DNA of 63,937 bases from Verrucomicrobiota bacterium (GCA_018239675.1 JAFEGX010000099.1:1-63937); one strand, 5' to 3'; positions 36,245 to 49,107 are shown, numbered from the stretch's first letter. Notes: generated from the sequence alone by a model not told the origin. A program made the numbers and translations.

Positions 36245-37175
36245 CGCTCGTCAGCCCGCGGATGAAGGGCTTCGTGGCGTAGACGAAGAGGACGAGGAGC
36301 GGGATGCTGCTGATCGTCCAGGCCGCGTACAGGGTGCTGGGGTTGCTGGACATGGTGGACGAGGCCATCGTGTAGAGGCCGGAGGCGACGACGTGATGGC
36401 GGTCGTCGGTGTTCACGATGTAGGGCCAGAGGAAGTTGTTCCAGGTGCCCAGGACGTTCATGATCGTGACGACCGAGAACACCGGCCGCGACAGCGGAAG
36501 GATGATGTGCCAGTAGAGGCTCCAGTGACCGGCGCCGTCCAGCCGGGCCGATTCAAACAGCTCCTCGGACAGCCCCTCGAAGAAACTCTTGAAGACAAAG
36601 ATCGCGAAGACCTGGCCGCCCGCGATGTACGGCAGGATCATCGAGCCATAGGTGTTCAACAGTCCGAGTTGCTTCACCAGCAGGAAGCTCGGCACGAGCG
36701 TGAGCACCCCGGGGAAGATCATTGTCGCCAGGATGAACGTGAAGACGAACTTCCGGCCGATGAAGCGGTACCGCGCGAGCAGGTAGGCCGTGCCCGATCC
36801 GAGGAAACACACGCCGAGCGCGGTCAGGCCCGAGACGAGAAAGGAGTTCAGGATGTAGCGGCGAAGGAGGTCCCATGCGAGCTCCGCGCCCACGGTCAGC
36901 CGGCTCGCGTAGTAGCGCGCGGCCTCGGCCCGCGGGACCGTGCGAGGATTGTCGAACTCGTCGGTCACGACCACGGGTCCGCGCCGGCCCTCCACCGCGT
37001 CGAGTCCAAGCCGCCCGAGCTGGCGGAGGGCCCGCGGCGCGGCGAAGGTGCCGTGGTAGAACTCGCTGCTTTCGCGGAGCGCGCTGTTCACCATGAAGAA
37101 GAAGGGCACCAGCGTCAGGGCGAGCGTCGTGAGGAGGATCCCGTGGATCACGCCGCGGGCGAGTTTCGGTCTCAT
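36228..37175 (-). CDS. Carbohydrate ABC transporter permease, MalG type
   Basis: 315 residues with six membrane helices and the EAA loop (FESARLDGAGHWSLYWHIILPLSRP region) that contacts the ATPase. Between helices 1 and 2 it carries an additional external loop of about 70 residues (from SEFYHGTFAAP to YYASRLTVGAELAW), longer than in typical MalG proteins. It overlaps malF by 4 bases. The transported sugar is unknown. Confidence 0.88.
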   Translation of the reverse strand: MRPKLARGVIHGILLTTLALTLVPFFFMVNSALRESSEFYHGTFAAPRALRQLGRLGLDAVEGRRGPVVVTDEFDNPRTVPRAEAARYYASRLTVGAELAWDLLRRYILNSFLVSGLTALGVCFLGSGTAYLLARYRFIGRKFVFTFILATMIFPGVLTLVPSFLLVKQLGLLNTYGSMILPYIAGGQVFAIFVFKSFFEGLSEELFESARLDGAGHWSLYWHIILPLSRPVFSVVTIMNVLGTWNNFLWPYIVNTDDRHHVVASGLYTMASSTMSSNPSTLYAAWTISSIPLLVLFVYATKPFIRGLTSGALRA

Positions 37176-38089
37176 GACGTGTGGCCCTGGATCTCCTCGG
37201 CCGAACGAAAATACCGGAGATTGAACAGGGTGAGCGAAAAGATGATCGCGAACAGGACGACTCCAATGGCGCAGGCGTAGCCCATGCGCTGGTACGAGAA
37301 CGCGTTGTAGTACATCCAGAGTCCCGGGACCATCGTCCGGAATCCGGGACCGCCCTGCGAGAGGACAAAGATGCCCTCGAAGCCCTGGAAGCCGCCGATG
37401 ACGGTGAGGACGAGGATCAGCTTCAGCTGGCTCAGGACGAGCGGCACGTCGATGCGGAAGAACTTCCGGATGCCGGTGCAGCCCTCCAGCGCCGCGGCCT
37501 CATTGACGCTTTCCGGGATGGCGGAGAGGCCGGCATAATAGACGAGGATCTCGAAGCCGCCGGCGAACGGGAAGCCCATGAACATCAGCGCGGCGAGCGC
37601 CGTGTGCGGATCGGAGAGCCAGCCGCGCGTCCAGTCGCCGAGGCCGAAGAAGCGCAGCGTCTCGCTCAGCATGCCGTAGTCGGAGTAGATGAGGCGCGAC
37701 CAGAGCAGCTGCACCGCGATGCCCGGCACGACGATTGGCACCAGGAAACCCACGCGGTAGAGGTAGCGCGTGCGCTCCGCGGGCAGGGAATGGATGAGCT
37801 TGGCGACCACCAGCGGGACGGTCAGCCGCGTGAGCACCGCAAAGGCCGTCAGGAGAAACATGTTCAGCATCGAGGGCCAGGTGGGCGGATCGATGGTGAG
37901 GTACTCGATGTAGTTCTGCAGCCCGATGAATTCCGCCTGGCCGCCAATCTCGAAGCGGTAGAGGGACTTCACGAACGCCCACGCGACCGGAAGGTACACG
38001 AACGTGAGCAGCAGCACCATCGAGGGCAGCAGCAGGACGTGGCAGCCGGCGGCGAACCGCAGGCGGGCGCGGGTCGGAGCGGAGATCAT
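37172..38089 (-). CDS. Carbohydrate ABC transporter permease, MalF type
   Basis: 305 residues from the ATG at 38089. Six membrane helices starting LLLPSMVLLLTFVYLPVAWA, and an EAA motif NEAAALEGCTGIRKFFRIDV. It pairs with the MalG-type protein to form the membrane channel. The start overlaps the binding-protein stop by 4 bases (ATGA), and the stop overlaps malG likewise, so the three are tightly co-translated. No ATPase gene lies in the operon. Confidence 0.9.
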   Translation of the reverse strand: MISAPTRARLRFAAGCHVLLLPSMVLLLTFVYLPVAWAFVKSLYRFEIGGQAEFIGLQNYIEYLTIDPPTWPSMLNMFLLTAFAVLTRLTVPLVVAKLIHSLPAERTRYLYRVGFLVPIVVPGIAVQLLWSRLIYSDYGMLSETLRFFGLGDWTRGWLSDPHTALAALMFMGFPFAGGFEILVYYAGLSAIPESVNEAAALEGCTGIRKFFRIDVPLVLSQLKLILVLTVIGGFQGFEGIFVLSQGGPGFRTMVPGLWMYYNAFSYQRMGYACAIGVVLFAIIFSLTLFNLRYFRSAEEIQGHTS

Positions 38090-39678
38090 GGCGGCGTCGG
38101 TAGGTCGCGGTAGTGCGCGCGGACGGGCGCGCGCCTCCGCCACTCGCGCTCGAAGGGGCCGAAGTCGGGTCGTTTCCGCTCGATGAAGTTCTGCGTCGCA
38201 GCCCGCAGGTTCGAGTCCTGCCACGCGAGGAAGCCGTCGAGGTCGATGCCGTTGGTGAGGAAGAGCAGCAGCATGCGCCGCGTGATGTCGTTGAAGCGGA
38301 GGTCGAACGTGTATGCCCACTTGGTCGACGTGTAGCGGCGCTCGAGGATGCGCTCGAAGGGCGCCAGCTGCGGCAGGACGGGCACGCCAACGATGTTGGG
38401 AATCAGGATGGGGAACTCGTTGACGATCTTCTCGGTGTTCTCGGGCAGGCAGATGAACTGGAGCAGCTGGACCGTCCGCCGGAGCCGCTCGGAGCGCTTG
38501 ATGCGCTCCGCGAACGGCAGGCTGGGGTCGGTGTCGCTGACCGCCGAATTCGTGATCTCGAACTGGGTGCCGGAGCCGCCGATCACGCACATGGGCACGC
38601 CGATCGCGTATGGCGATTCCTTCCGGGTCAGCGGCGGCAGGTAAAAGACATTCCATTTGAACCCGACGCCCTTGTCGGCATCGAGCCGGCCCGTCAGCCA
38701 GGTCCCGCTCCAGAACATAATGGCATCCTGGTTCACGAAATCGCGGACGACATCGGCGGTGATTAGGTCGCGTGTGATGTACGGCACCAGCTCATGCAGG
38801 TGGCGCCAGACCTCGACGTAGCGGGGGTCGCGGCGCGTGAAAAGTCCCTTGCGGTAGAGAAACGCGATCTCGTCCGGGTCGAGGTAGGCGGGCTGGTAGG
38901 CGTCGCGCTCGGGATCCTTCTTCAGGTCGATGCCGGGCAGGATCTCCTGGTAGATCTGGTCGAAGAGCAGGTCCTGGCCCCAGTCCGCCAGCGCGTCGAT
39001 GTTCACCGCCAGTGGAGTCTTGCCCAGCCGGCGGATGCGTTCGGCGAGGGTCAGGAACTCGCCCCACGTCCCGGGGACCTTGAGCCCATGGGCGGCAAAG
39101 AAAGTCTGGTTGTAGAAGATGCCGGTCTCGACCATGTCGAGGCTGATGCAGTAGTTGCGGCCGTCGGGCCCCTTCTTGCCGCGGGAAATCGCCTGGTAGC
39201 GGAACATGTCCCACCACTGGCGCGCGCCCGGCGCCCGCGGGTCACGCTCGGCCACGAACGGATTGGGCGCCTCGAGATAGCGGTCGAGCGGCACGTACCA
39301 ATTCTTCTGCGTATCAACCCAGACGTCCTCGACGTTGACGGTGACAATGTCCGGGGCGGAGCCGCCGGCCAGCTGGGTGACCAGGAACTCCCGGAGCACC
39401 GGCGTGTTGATGAATTCGACGCGCGTGTCAGGAAAACGCGCCTCGAAGGCCGCGACGACCTTGGTCAGCCCCTGCAGGGGCTCGCCGACGCCCTGGGGCA
39501 GGGTGCCCGGGAAATAGATGCCGCCGGGGGCGAAGCGGATGACATGCTTGACGCTCCGCGCCGCGGTGGAGGCGGACTTGCCGGCGACGCCGTTTTCCGG
39601 GCGCGCGGGCGGCCAGAGCAGCCACGCGCCGATCGCCAGCACCACCAGAAGCGACAGCGGGCGAAGACTGGAACGCAT
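38086..39678 (-). CDS. ABC transporter sugar-binding protein
   Basis: 530 residues. An N-terminal hydrophobic signal or anchor (LSLLVVLAIGAWLLWPP) has no lipobox cysteine. The body has the extracellular solute-binding fold type 1: VVAAFEARFPDTRVEFINTP, LAGGSAPDIVTVNVEDVW, then GIFYNQTFFAAHGLKVPGTW. At 530 residues it is longer than most family-1 binding proteins (400-450). First gene of the three-gene transporter operon. The ligand is probably a sugar or oligosaccharide by family. Confidence 0.88.
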   Translation of the reverse strand: MRSSLRPLSLLVVLAIGAWLLWPPARPENGVAGKSASTAARSVKHVIRFAPGGIYFPGTLPQGVGEPLQGLTKVVAAFEARFPDTRVEFINTPVLREFLVTQLAGGSAPDIVTVNVEDVWVDTQKNWYVPLDRYLEAPNPFVAERDPRAPGARQWWDMFRYQAISRGKKGPDGRNYCISLDMVETGIFYNQTFFAAHGLKVPGTWGEFLTLAERIRRLGKTPLAVNIDALADWGQDLLFDQIYQEILPGIDLKKDPERDAYQPAYLDPDEIAFLYRKGLFTRRDPRYVEVWRHLHELVPYITRDLITADVVRDFVNQDAIMFWSGTWLTGRLDADKGVGFKWNVFYLPPLTRKESPYAIGVPMCVIGGSGTQFEITNSAVSDTDPSLPFAERIKRSERLRRTVQLLQFICLPENTEKIVNEFPILIPNIVGVPVLPQLAPFERILERRYTSTKWAYTFDLRFNDITRRMLLLFLTNGIDLDGFLAWQDSNLRAATQNFIERKRPDFGPFEREWRRRAPVRAHYRDLPTPP

Positions 39679-39798
39679 GATGGGGGACGGCGGTACTCGA
39701 CCGGTGGGTTCGGCCGGACGGACAGGCGCGCTACTGTCTCAAGGATTGGTCGCGGCGGCGCAACGGCAATGATCGTGGTTATTCAAGATCACCGGACC

Positions 39799-40929
39799 TT
39801 ACGGTGGCAGCGGCGCCACGTCCCGCAGCTCGAATACCTGGATCGTGTCGAGGGCCTCGTGATCGGCATCCGTGGGGCCGCTGTCGCTGGTCTGGATCAC
39901 CTGGCTCCGCGGCGCGCCGGGCGTCGGGATGCTGTCGGCATTCGCCGTCGGGAAATAGAATTCCATGTTCAACGGCTCGCGCGACTGGTCGCCACCGAAG
40001 ACATAGATTCGCTCGCCGGCCAGGACCGGGGCGACATCTCGGCCCGCCTCGTAGTCGAAACGGTAAGCCGTGGAGCGCTTGGTCATGAGGTCATAGGCCA
40101 CGAGCTCGTGCTCGCCGAACAGAAACAGGTAATGCCCGAGAAAGGTCACGGACGTGGCCGGGGTCCGCGCGTGCAGCGGCGGCAGGATGCGCCACAGGTG
40201 ATCGGCCGGGATGTAGACCTCGACGTTGGCGACGGCCTGGTTGCCGCCGAAGCCGCCGGGCACGACGATGAAGCCGCCGTCGACGAGTGCGGCCCCGGCC
40301 ATGCGGGGCGTGACCATCGGCACACCCGCGCTCCACTGCCGGCCGACCGGATCGAGCACCCAGCTGGTATTCGTGTTGGTGATCGCGCTCCCCCGGCGGC
40401 GGGCGCCGCCAATCACGTAGATCTTCCCGCCGGCCACCACGCAGCCGAAATTCGCCCGGGCCTCCGGCATGTCGGGGCCGCGGGAGACCCGGCCGGTGGC
40501 AAGATCGACGATTTCCACCCTGGACTCAAAGGGTTCGTCACCGACCCACATGGTTTCCGCATAGCCACCGATCACATAGAGCCGGTGCTCGTACACCACC
40601 GCGCGGTGGTTGCGGCGGCCGCGCATCAGCTCGGCGAACGGTTCGCACTTCCCGGTGCGGGTGTCATAGCGCTCGATGCTGCGAAGCCGCGTGCCCTCGG
40701 AGTTGGCGCCGCCGACGATGTAGATGTAGTCGCCGTCCGCGACCGCGGCTGCGGCGAAACGCGCGGTGCGCAGGTGATGGTCGAGGTTGAGCCGGACCAG
40801 CGGCGGCACCGGCCGGGCAGGCAGCGGGGGCGCGTGGACCACCACCGGATCGAGCCGTCGCGGGGGCTCCTCGGCGACGAGCGTGACGGCCAGCGGGAAC
40901 ACCAGGCAGGCGGACCGGATCAGGCGCAT
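39799..40929 (-). CDS. Secreted kelch-repeat protein
   Basis: 376 residues from the ATG at 40929; a GTG two codons upstream is an alternative. A signal peptide (RLIRSACLVFPLAVTLVA) is followed by about five kelch repeats with paired glycines and YVIGG-type strands (DGDYIYIVGGAN, HRLYVIGGYAE, GGKIYVIGGARR, GGFIVVPGGFGG, GERIYVFGGDQS). Such repeats form a beta-propeller, usually for protein or glycan binding. It lies between the sugar transporter operon and fba on the same strand. The ligand is unknown. Confidence 0.82.
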   Translation of the reverse strand: MRLIRSACLVFPLAVTLVAEEPPRRLDPVVVHAPPLPARPVPPLVRLNLDHHLRTARFAAAAVADGDYIYIVGGANSEGTRLRSIERYDTRTGKCEPFAELMRGRRNHRAVVYEHRLYVIGGYAETMWVGDEPFESRVEIVDLATGRVSRGPDMPEARANFGCVVAGGKIYVIGGARRRGSAITNTNTSWVLDPVGRQWSAGVPMVTPRMAGAALVDGGFIVVPGGFGGNQAVANVEVYIPADHLWRILPPLHARTPATSVTFLGHYLFLFGEHELVAYDLMTKRSTAYRFDYEAGRDVAPVLAGERIYVFGGDQSREPLNMEFYFPTANADSIPTPGAPRSQVIQTSDSGPTDADHEALDTIQVFELRDVAPLPP

Positions 40930-41026
40930 GACCACAGTGTGCCCTGGATGGAGCAGGTGGAAAGGCGAATGAGACCAGGGCGGCGGGGTGAGGGCAGCCC
41001 ACCGAGGTATTCAGGAGGCCGAAGAC

Positions 41027-41055
41027 AAAAAAGGGCGGGGCTCGTAGCCCCGCCC
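41027..41055 (-). terminator. Strong intrinsic terminator of fba
   Basis: A perfect 10-bp stem, GGGCGGGGCT (41033-41042) with AGCCCCGCCC (41046-41055), has a 3-base loop. On the minus strand it is followed directly by six T residues (41027-41032). It lies 26 bases past the fba stop and is a textbook rho-independent terminator for that gene. Confidence 0.93.
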
Positions 41056-41080
41056 CGGAAAGACCCCGAGTGCTGTTCGC

Positions 41081-42031
41081 TTACTTGCCGAGCGACTTGC
41101 GGACGTCGGCGAGCTGGTTGGCGCTGCCGAGGAGAACATTGCGGCTCGCAATGAACTTCGCGTACTCGTCCATGAACACCTTGCCCGGCGGGCGGAAGTC
41201 GAAGTCGCCCGGATGGTCGCGAAAGAACTCGCGGTGGACGCGCGTCCAGACCAAGCGGCCGTCGGTATCGATGTTGATCTTCGTGACGCCAAGCTTGGCG
41301 GCGGGAAGGTATTCGTTGACGTCGACCCCCATCGAGCCGGCGATCTTGCCGCCGGCAGCGTTGATGCGGGCGACCTCGTCCTGCGGGACGGACGACGAAC
41401 CGTGCATCACGAGCGGGAAATTCGGGAGGCGGGCCTTGATCTTCTCCAGGACGTCGAAGTGCAGGGACTGGCGGCCCTTGAACTTGAACGCGCCGTGCGA
41501 GGTGCCGATCGCGCAGGCGAGGGAGTCGCAGCCGGTCTTCCTGACGAAGTCCTCGGCCTGGGCCGGGTCGGTGAGGCAGGCGTTGCCTTCCTCGACCTTC
41601 ACGTCCTCCTCCACGCCGCCGAGCATGCCCAGCTCGGCCTCGACGGAGATGCCCTTGGCGTGGGCGCGGTCGACCACGCGCTTCGTGATCGCGATGTTCT
41701 GCTCATACGGCTCGTGCGAGGCATCGATCATCACGGAGCTGAAGAAGCCGGAATCGATGCAGTCGTAGCACGTCTGCTCATCGCCATGGTCGAGGTGCAC
41801 CGCGAAGATGGCCTCCGGGAAGATTTCGCCGGCGGAGCGGATGATCGCCTCGAGCATGCGCTTGTCGGTGTATTTCCGCGCGCCCTTCGAGATCTGGATG
41901 ATGAACGGCGCCTGGGAGGAGATGCAGCCCTTGAATAGGCCCATCGCCTGCTCAGCGTTGTTGATGTTGTACGCCCCAACGGCGTACTTGCCGTAGGCAT
42001 GTTTGAACAGCTGCGCGGTGGTGACAATCAT
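41081..42031 (-). CDS. fba: Class II fructose-bisphosphate aldolase
   Basis: 316 residues. Zinc-dependent aldolase of glycolysis and gluconeogenesis, cleaving fructose 1,6-bisphosphate. AVGAYNINNAEQAMGLFKGC at the N terminus, AVHLDHGDEQ with the catalytic Asp and zinc His, SVEAELGMLGGVEEDV, IGTSHGAFKFKG, LVMHGSSSVP and VTKINIDTDGRLVW are all in place. It is isolated: a strong terminator follows, and the 220-base gap upstream holds no gene I can support. Confidence 0.96.
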   Translation of the reverse strand: MIVTTAQLFKHAYGKYAVGAYNINNAEQAMGLFKGCISSQAPFIIQISKGARKYTDKRMLEAIIRSAGEIFPEAIFAVHLDHGDEQTCYDCIDSGFFSSVMIDASHEPYEQNIAITKRVVDRAHAKGISVEAELGMLGGVEEDVKVEEGNACLTDPAQAEDFVRKTGCDSLACAIGTSHGAFKFKGRQSLHFDVLEKIKARLPNFPLVMHGSSSVPQDEVARINAAGGKIAGSMGVDVNEYLPAAKLGVTKINIDTDGRLVWTRVHREFFRDHPGDFDFRPPGKVFMDEYAKFIASRNVLLGSANQLADVRKSLGK

Positions 42032-42251
42032 GGCGAAGGAAGTTTAACCACGGGCGACTATCCGAGGGGCGGCGAGGTGTCACAAGCGTTTTCCGCTGCT
42101 GCGGCGCGTCATCAGCTGCGCACCTCACCCCCGAAAGCGCGGCTGTCGCCGTTGATGCAGGAGGAGCGCCTGCTCCCACGCGCTGACGACCCCAGCAGAT
42201 CCAGCCCGAAAGAAGAAGGCGATCCGCGGGTTGGGACCACGCGCCCCAGCG

Positions 42252-43289
42252 TCAACCGCCGGGCTTGGCGGCGGGGGTGGCGGGGGTCGACGGCACGGTG
42301 ATGCGCTGTGCGCTTCCGCCGGCGTTCCGGAACTGGCTGCGCATGGCCTGGGCGAGCTGCTGCTGGGCTTGCTGCTGCTGCTGGAGCTGCTGGAGCGCCT
42401 GCACCTGCTGCGGCGCGAGGACGGACTGCGACTGGGTGATGGCCGCGTCGGTGATGGGTGAGGTCGGGCCGGCGCCGCCAAAGCCCACGCCGAAGTTCGC
42501 GCGGACCAGGTTGCGGTTGGCGGCGGCGTTCGACTGCGGGCCGCTGCTCTGGGCGAGGATCTGGATCAGCTGGTCGGACTGGGCTGACGAGAGCGGCGTG
42601 CTGGTGTAGCTCAGCGCCTGCTCCAGCTGCGTGACGGTATTCCGCTGCGGCAGCGTGCGCTGGTAGTCCTGGTACTGCGCGAAGCCGGCGTCGCCCAGCG
42701 TGCTCTTGATATTGGCGTCGATCTCGGCCTGCGTGTCGGAAATCAGCTGGCGGAACTCGTCGCGGTTGGTCCGCGGGTCGATGCCCTGGGCCCGGGCCGC
42801 CGCCATCACGTCGGCGATGGCCGTCTGCTTTTCAACCAGGAGATTCTTAAACTTCTCGAGCTGCTCGGGCGAGAGGTTGAGGCTCTTGAAGAGCGCGGCA
42901 AAGCGCGCGTCCAGCGCGCCGCGCTGCTGCTGCGCCAGGAGCTTCTGGATCTCTGGCTTTTCCATCATGGCCATGAAACCGGCGGCGAGTCCGCCCATGC
43001 CGCCCCGGCCACGCCGGGGACCGGTTTCCTCGGTGCCGGGGCCCGCGGGTGCGGGCTCGTCATCCGCCTCGTCCGCGGCTTTGGCCTTCGCGTCGGCAAG
43101 GGCGGCCTCAAGCTCATGGCGGCGCTTTTCAGAATCCCAGAGGCGCTTCTGCCAGTCGGCCCGCTCGTTGGTGGAGAGGGCCGAGGCGCGGAGCTTGATC
43201 AGCTCCTGGTATTGCTTCCAGGCCACGGCGCCGCCGGTGAGGGTGGTGAGAGCGAGGAGGAGGATGAGGTAAGTCTGGCGGGATTTCAC
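42252..43289 (-). CDS. Membrane-anchored glutamine-rich hypothetical protein
   Basis: 345 residues. One N-terminal membrane segment (TYLILLLALTTLTGGAVAW) is followed by a helical coiled-coil stretch with charged residues, a glycine/arginine patch (GPRRGRGGMGGLAAGF), a helical middle region reading LFKSLNLSPEQLEKFKNLL, and a glutamine-rich tail (ALQQLQQQQQAQQQLAQAM) ending Pro/Ala-rich. The LSPEQ..KFK..L pattern recalls Spy/CpxP-like periplasmic helical proteins, but I cannot claim membership. Function unknown. Confidence 0.7.
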   Translation of the reverse strand: MKSRQTYLILLLALTTLTGGAVAWKQYQELIKLRASALSTNERADWQKRLWDSEKRRHELEAALADAKAKAADEADDEPAPAGPGTEETGPRRGRGGMGGLAAGFMAMMEKPEIQKLLAQQQRGALDARFAALFKSLNLSPEQLEKFKNLLVEKQTAIADVMAAARAQGIDPRTNRDEFRQLISDTQAEIDANIKSTLGDAGFAQYQDYQRTLPQRNTVTQLEQALSYTSTPLSSAQSDQLIQILAQSSGPQSNAAANRNLVRANFGVGFGGAGPTSPITDAAITQSQSVLAPQQVQALQQLQQQQQAQQQLAQAMRSQFRNAGGSAQRITVPSTPATPAAKPGG

Positions 43290-43458
43290 GGTTGGGGTAA
43301 CCTAGTGACGCCGGTCGGCCCGAGAGGTTTCCGGCGAACTCGGCGAACCGTCGCAGGTTGGACGGCCCGGGTCGAATGTCTTCTGGCGCGATCGCCGTGA
43401 ATTTCAGCCTGGAAAAAGGGTGAGACGCGCCGATTCGGCAGCGCGCGGCACGGTCCGG

Positions 43459-46251
<2,793 letters not shown>

Positions 46252-46349
46252 GAGGCGGCGAGGCGTTACGCACCGCGCGCACCGATTTCAAGGCTTTGTT
46301 TTGTCGCAGCCTTCGAAAGCCGGCCGAAGAAAGCGGGGCTTGAGGCTCA

Positions 46350-46493
46350 CCACGAAGGGCACGAAGCACACCAGGACCAGGCAAACCCGCCGCTGCAAAC
46401 CACACGTTTTTCTCGGCGGACGGATGCCGAGTACCTTCCGGATTCGCCGCGAAGGCCGGACTTGGCCTTAGTGCCCTTGGTGTCCTTCGTGGC
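46350..46493. repeat. 144-bp inverted repeat between topB and the aminotransferase gene
   Basis: The arms 46350-46371 and 46471-46492 match at 18 of 22 positions (CCACGAAGGGCACGAAG type). It sits in the 253-base gap downstream of the aminotransferase stop and upstream of topB, with no gene inside. Confidence 0.6.
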
Positions 46494-46504
46494 CAGACTG
46501 AATC

Positions 46505-47596
46505 TCAACCCGCGGCGAGCTTGGGCGTCTCCGCAAGGGCGGAGTCGAGGGCCTGGATGAGCTCGGCGATGGTGGCGTCGGTCTCGTCGCCCATGTTCGA
46601 GATGCGGAAGGCCTTGCCCTTGAGCTTGCCGTAGCCGCCATCGATCACGAGGTGGTGCTTTGACTTCAGGATCTTGTTCAGCGCCGGCAGGTCGTAGCCG
46701 AGGTTGTTGTTGAAGCAGTTCAGCGTGACCGAGCCGTAGCCTTCCTTCGGGAATAGCGTGAAGCCCTTGGCCAGCGCCCAGGTGCGGACCGTCTGGTTGA
46801 GCCGGGCATGGCGGGCGTACCGGTGCTCGACCCCCTCGGCGCGGATGTCCTCCAGCTTCGACTTCAACGCGTAGATGAGCGGAATCACCGGCGTGCTCGG
46901 GGTCATGCCGCCCTCGTGGTTCTTCTGGAACTCGAGGAAGTCGAAATAATACCCGCGGTCCGTCGCCGTCGCCGCGCGCTCGAGCGCCCGCTTCGACACC
47001 GAGAAGAGCGACAGGCCCGGCGGCAGGGCGAGGGCCTTTTGCGAGCCGGTGATCATCACGTCGATGCCGAGTTCATCCTTCCGGATGGCGATCGCGCTGA
47101 ACGAGCTGATGGTGTCGATGATGCTGATGACCGCGGGAAATTCCCGCGCCACGGCCATGATGGCCGCGAGGTCGGTCATGCAGCCGCACGAGGTCTCGTT
47201 GTGGATGAGCGTGAATGCGTCGTATTGCCCGGTGGCCAGCTCGCGGCGGAGAGCGGCGGGATCGATGGGCTGGCCCCACTCGTACTTGAGCGGTGCGGCG
47301 GCCTTGCCGCAGCGCTGCGCGACGTCGAGCCACTTGTCGGAAAACGCGCCGTTCATGCAGCACAGCAGCTTCTTCTTCACGACATTTCGGATCGAACCCT
47401 CCATCACGCCCCAGGCGCTGCTGGTCGAGAGGTAGACCGGGTCCTTGGTGTAGAACAGGGCCTGGAGTTCGGGCTGGATCGACTGGTACAGCGTCACGAA
47501 GTCGGTGCTGCGATGGCCGATCATGGGCTGCGCCATGGCGCGCAGCGTCTTCTCGGAGACGGCGATCGGGCCGGGGATGAAAAGCTTGTAGCTCAT
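46505..47596 (-). CDS. Class V aminotransferase (alanine-glyoxylate / serine-pyruvate type)
   Basis: 363 residues from the ATG at 47596. The fold-type I class V pattern is clear: [47 protein letters not shown], and the PLP lysine in [20 protein letters not shown]. It probably transfers an amino group between small 2-oxo acids such as glyoxylate, pyruvate or phosphohydroxypyruvate. The family also includes soluble-hydrogenase-subunit and phosphoserine aminotransferase-like enzymes, so the substrate is uncertain. It is divergent from lpxK. Confidence 0.85.
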   Translation of the reverse strand: MSYKLFIPGPIAVSEKTLRAMAQPMIGHRSTDFVTLYQSIQPELQALFYTKDPVYLSTSSAWGVMEGSIRNVVKKKLLCCMNGAFSDKWLDVAQRCGKAAAPLKYEWGQPIDPAALRRELATGQYDAFTLIHNETSCGCMTDLAAIMAVAREFPAVISIIDTISSFSAIAIRKDELGIDVMITGSQKALALPPGLSLFSVSKRALERAATATDRGYYFDFLEFQKNHEGGMTPSTPVIPLIYALKSKLEDIRAEGVEHRYARHARLNQTVRTWALAKGFTLFPKEGYGSVTLNCFNNNLGYDLPALNKILKSKHHLVIDGGYGKLKGKAFRISNMGDETDATIAELIQALDSALAETPKLAAG

Positions 47597-47722
47597 GACA
47601 GGGGAGGGAGGCGGACGGAGGAAGGTCAACAAATGCGCAGGGCGGGTGGTCCCGGGTCTCGGGGACCGGTTCGAAAACAGTTTGCGCGGCGGACCGCGTC
47701 AACCTTCATTCCCGTCACGCGC

Positions 47723-48934
47723 ATGTCCCAGTCCTGGCTGAAGAAAAAGTTCACGGCCCTCGAACTTTACACGATTGACGTGATTCTCGGCCGACGGGCG
47801 GGCACGGGGCCGGCGCTCTATGGCGCGTTCCTGCAGGCGCTTTCGTGGATCTTCAGCGTCGTGGCCCAGTCGCGGCTCTGGCTCTACCGTCACCGCATCT
47901 TCCACGACCAGCCGCTCGGCTGCCTCGTGGTGGTCGTGGGCAACCTGACCGTCGGCGGCACGGGCAAGACCCCGGTGGTGGAGAAGTTTGCGCGGGCGCT
48001 GCGCGACCGCGGCCGCAAGGTCGCGATCCTGAGCCGCGGCTACAAGAGCAAGGCGCCGCCGTTTTGGAAGAAGGGCTGGTATGCGCTGACGCACACGGAG
48101 GAGCCGCCGCCGCGGGTGGTGAGCGACGGCGACCGCGTGCTGCTCGACAGCGAGCAGGCCGGTGACGAGCCGTACATGCTCGCGCGGAACCTGCCCGGGG
48201 TGATCGTGCTGGTGGACAAGAACCGCGTGAAGGCGGGCGCCTACGCCATCAAGCGCTTTGGCTGCGACACGCTCGTCCTCGACGACGGCTTCCAGTACCT
48301 GCCGCTGAAGGGCCGGCTGAACCTGCTGCTGGTCGACAAGACCAATCCGTTTGGCAACGGCCACCTGTTGCCGCGCGGCATCCTGCGCGAGCCGATCAAG
48401 CACCTGCGGCGCGCGAGCTACGTGTTTCTGACGAAGTCGAACGGCGAGCGCGACCCGGAACTCGAGACGCTGATCGCAAAGTACAACCCGGGCGTGGACC
48501 TCATAGAGTGCGCGCACCGGCCGCAGTACCTGCAACGTTTCGGCTTCGCCCCCGGATCGCCTGGCGCGCGCGAGCCCCTGACCTACCTGAAGAACCGCCG
48601 GGTGGCGGCGTTCAGCGGCATCGCCACGCCGGAGAGTTTCGAGAAGTTCCTGCGCGACCTCGGGGCCAAGCTCGTGGCGCGGGAACGCTTCCTGGACCAT
48701 TACCGCTACGCCGACGAGGACGTCGATGCGCTCTTCGACCTCGCGCGCCGCGAAGGGGCCGAGTGCCTGGTGACGACGGAAAAGGACGCGGTGCGCCTCC
48801 CGGAGAACCGCGTCTACCCGTTGCCGCTCTACTACCTGCGCCTCGAGATCGAGATCATTCGCGGCGCGGCCGACTTCGACGAGGCGGTGGGAAGGATCTG
48901 TTTCCCCACAAACAACAGCAGGGGCGCCGGCTGA
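47723..48934 (+). CDS. lpxK: Tetraacyldisaccharide 4'-kinase
   Basis: 403 residues from the ATG at 47723. LpxK phosphorylates the lipid A precursor at the inner membrane, so the cell makes lipopolysaccharide. The P-loop is [20 protein letters not shown], with [38 protein letters not shown] and [10 protein letters not shown] as family motifs. A hydrophobic N-terminal segment ([20 protein letters not shown]) would anchor it to the membrane. It is the first of a plus-strand run, but a hairpin repeat separates it from the next gene. Confidence 0.94.
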   Translation: MSQSWLKKKFTALELYTIDVILGRRAGTGPALYGAFLQALSWIFSVVAQSRLWLYRHRIFHDQPLGCLVVVVGNLTVGGTGKTPVVEKFARALRDRGRKVAILSRGYKSKAPPFWKKGWYALTHTEEPPPRVVSDGDRVLLDSEQAGDEPYMLARNLPGVIVLVDKNRVKAGAYAIKRFGCDTLVLDDGFQYLPLKGRLNLLLVDKTNPFGNGHLLPRGILREPIKHLRRASYVFLTKSNGERDPELETLIAKYNPGVDLIECAHRPQYLQRFGFAPGSPGAREPLTYLKNRRVAAFSGIATPESFEKFLRDLGAKLVARERFLDHYRYADEDVDALFDLARREGAECLVTTEKDAVRLPENRVYPLPLYYLRLEIEIIRGAADFDEAVGRICFPTNNSRGAG

Positions 48935-48941
48935 GGCCATG

Positions 48942-49059
48942 GCGGATTGCAGATTGCGGATTTGGGGTGTGACGGGCGGAGTGACGTGGGGCTGCCAGAA
49001 TCGGCCTGCGCCGAAGCCCAGGGGCGCACCCAATCCGCGATCCGCAATTCGCAATCCGC
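48942..49059. repeat. 118-bp inverted repeat, GCGGATTGC family
   Basis: The arms 48942-48959 and 49042-49059 match at 16 of 18 positions (GCGGATTGCAGATTGCGG). Further GCGGATT/AATCCGC words lie around it. It fills the 173-base gap between lpxK and the aminopeptidase gene and may be a transcript-end hairpin. Confidence 0.65.
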
Positions 49060-49107
49060 AATTGATAGTCTTGCACGCCCGCCCGCCTCTCGGGTTAGCT
49101 CTGCGGC

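Noticed and set aside
38794..41154. A 786-codon open frame on the plus strand
   Set aside because: It is antisense to the binding-protein and kelch genes and lacks recognisable motifs.
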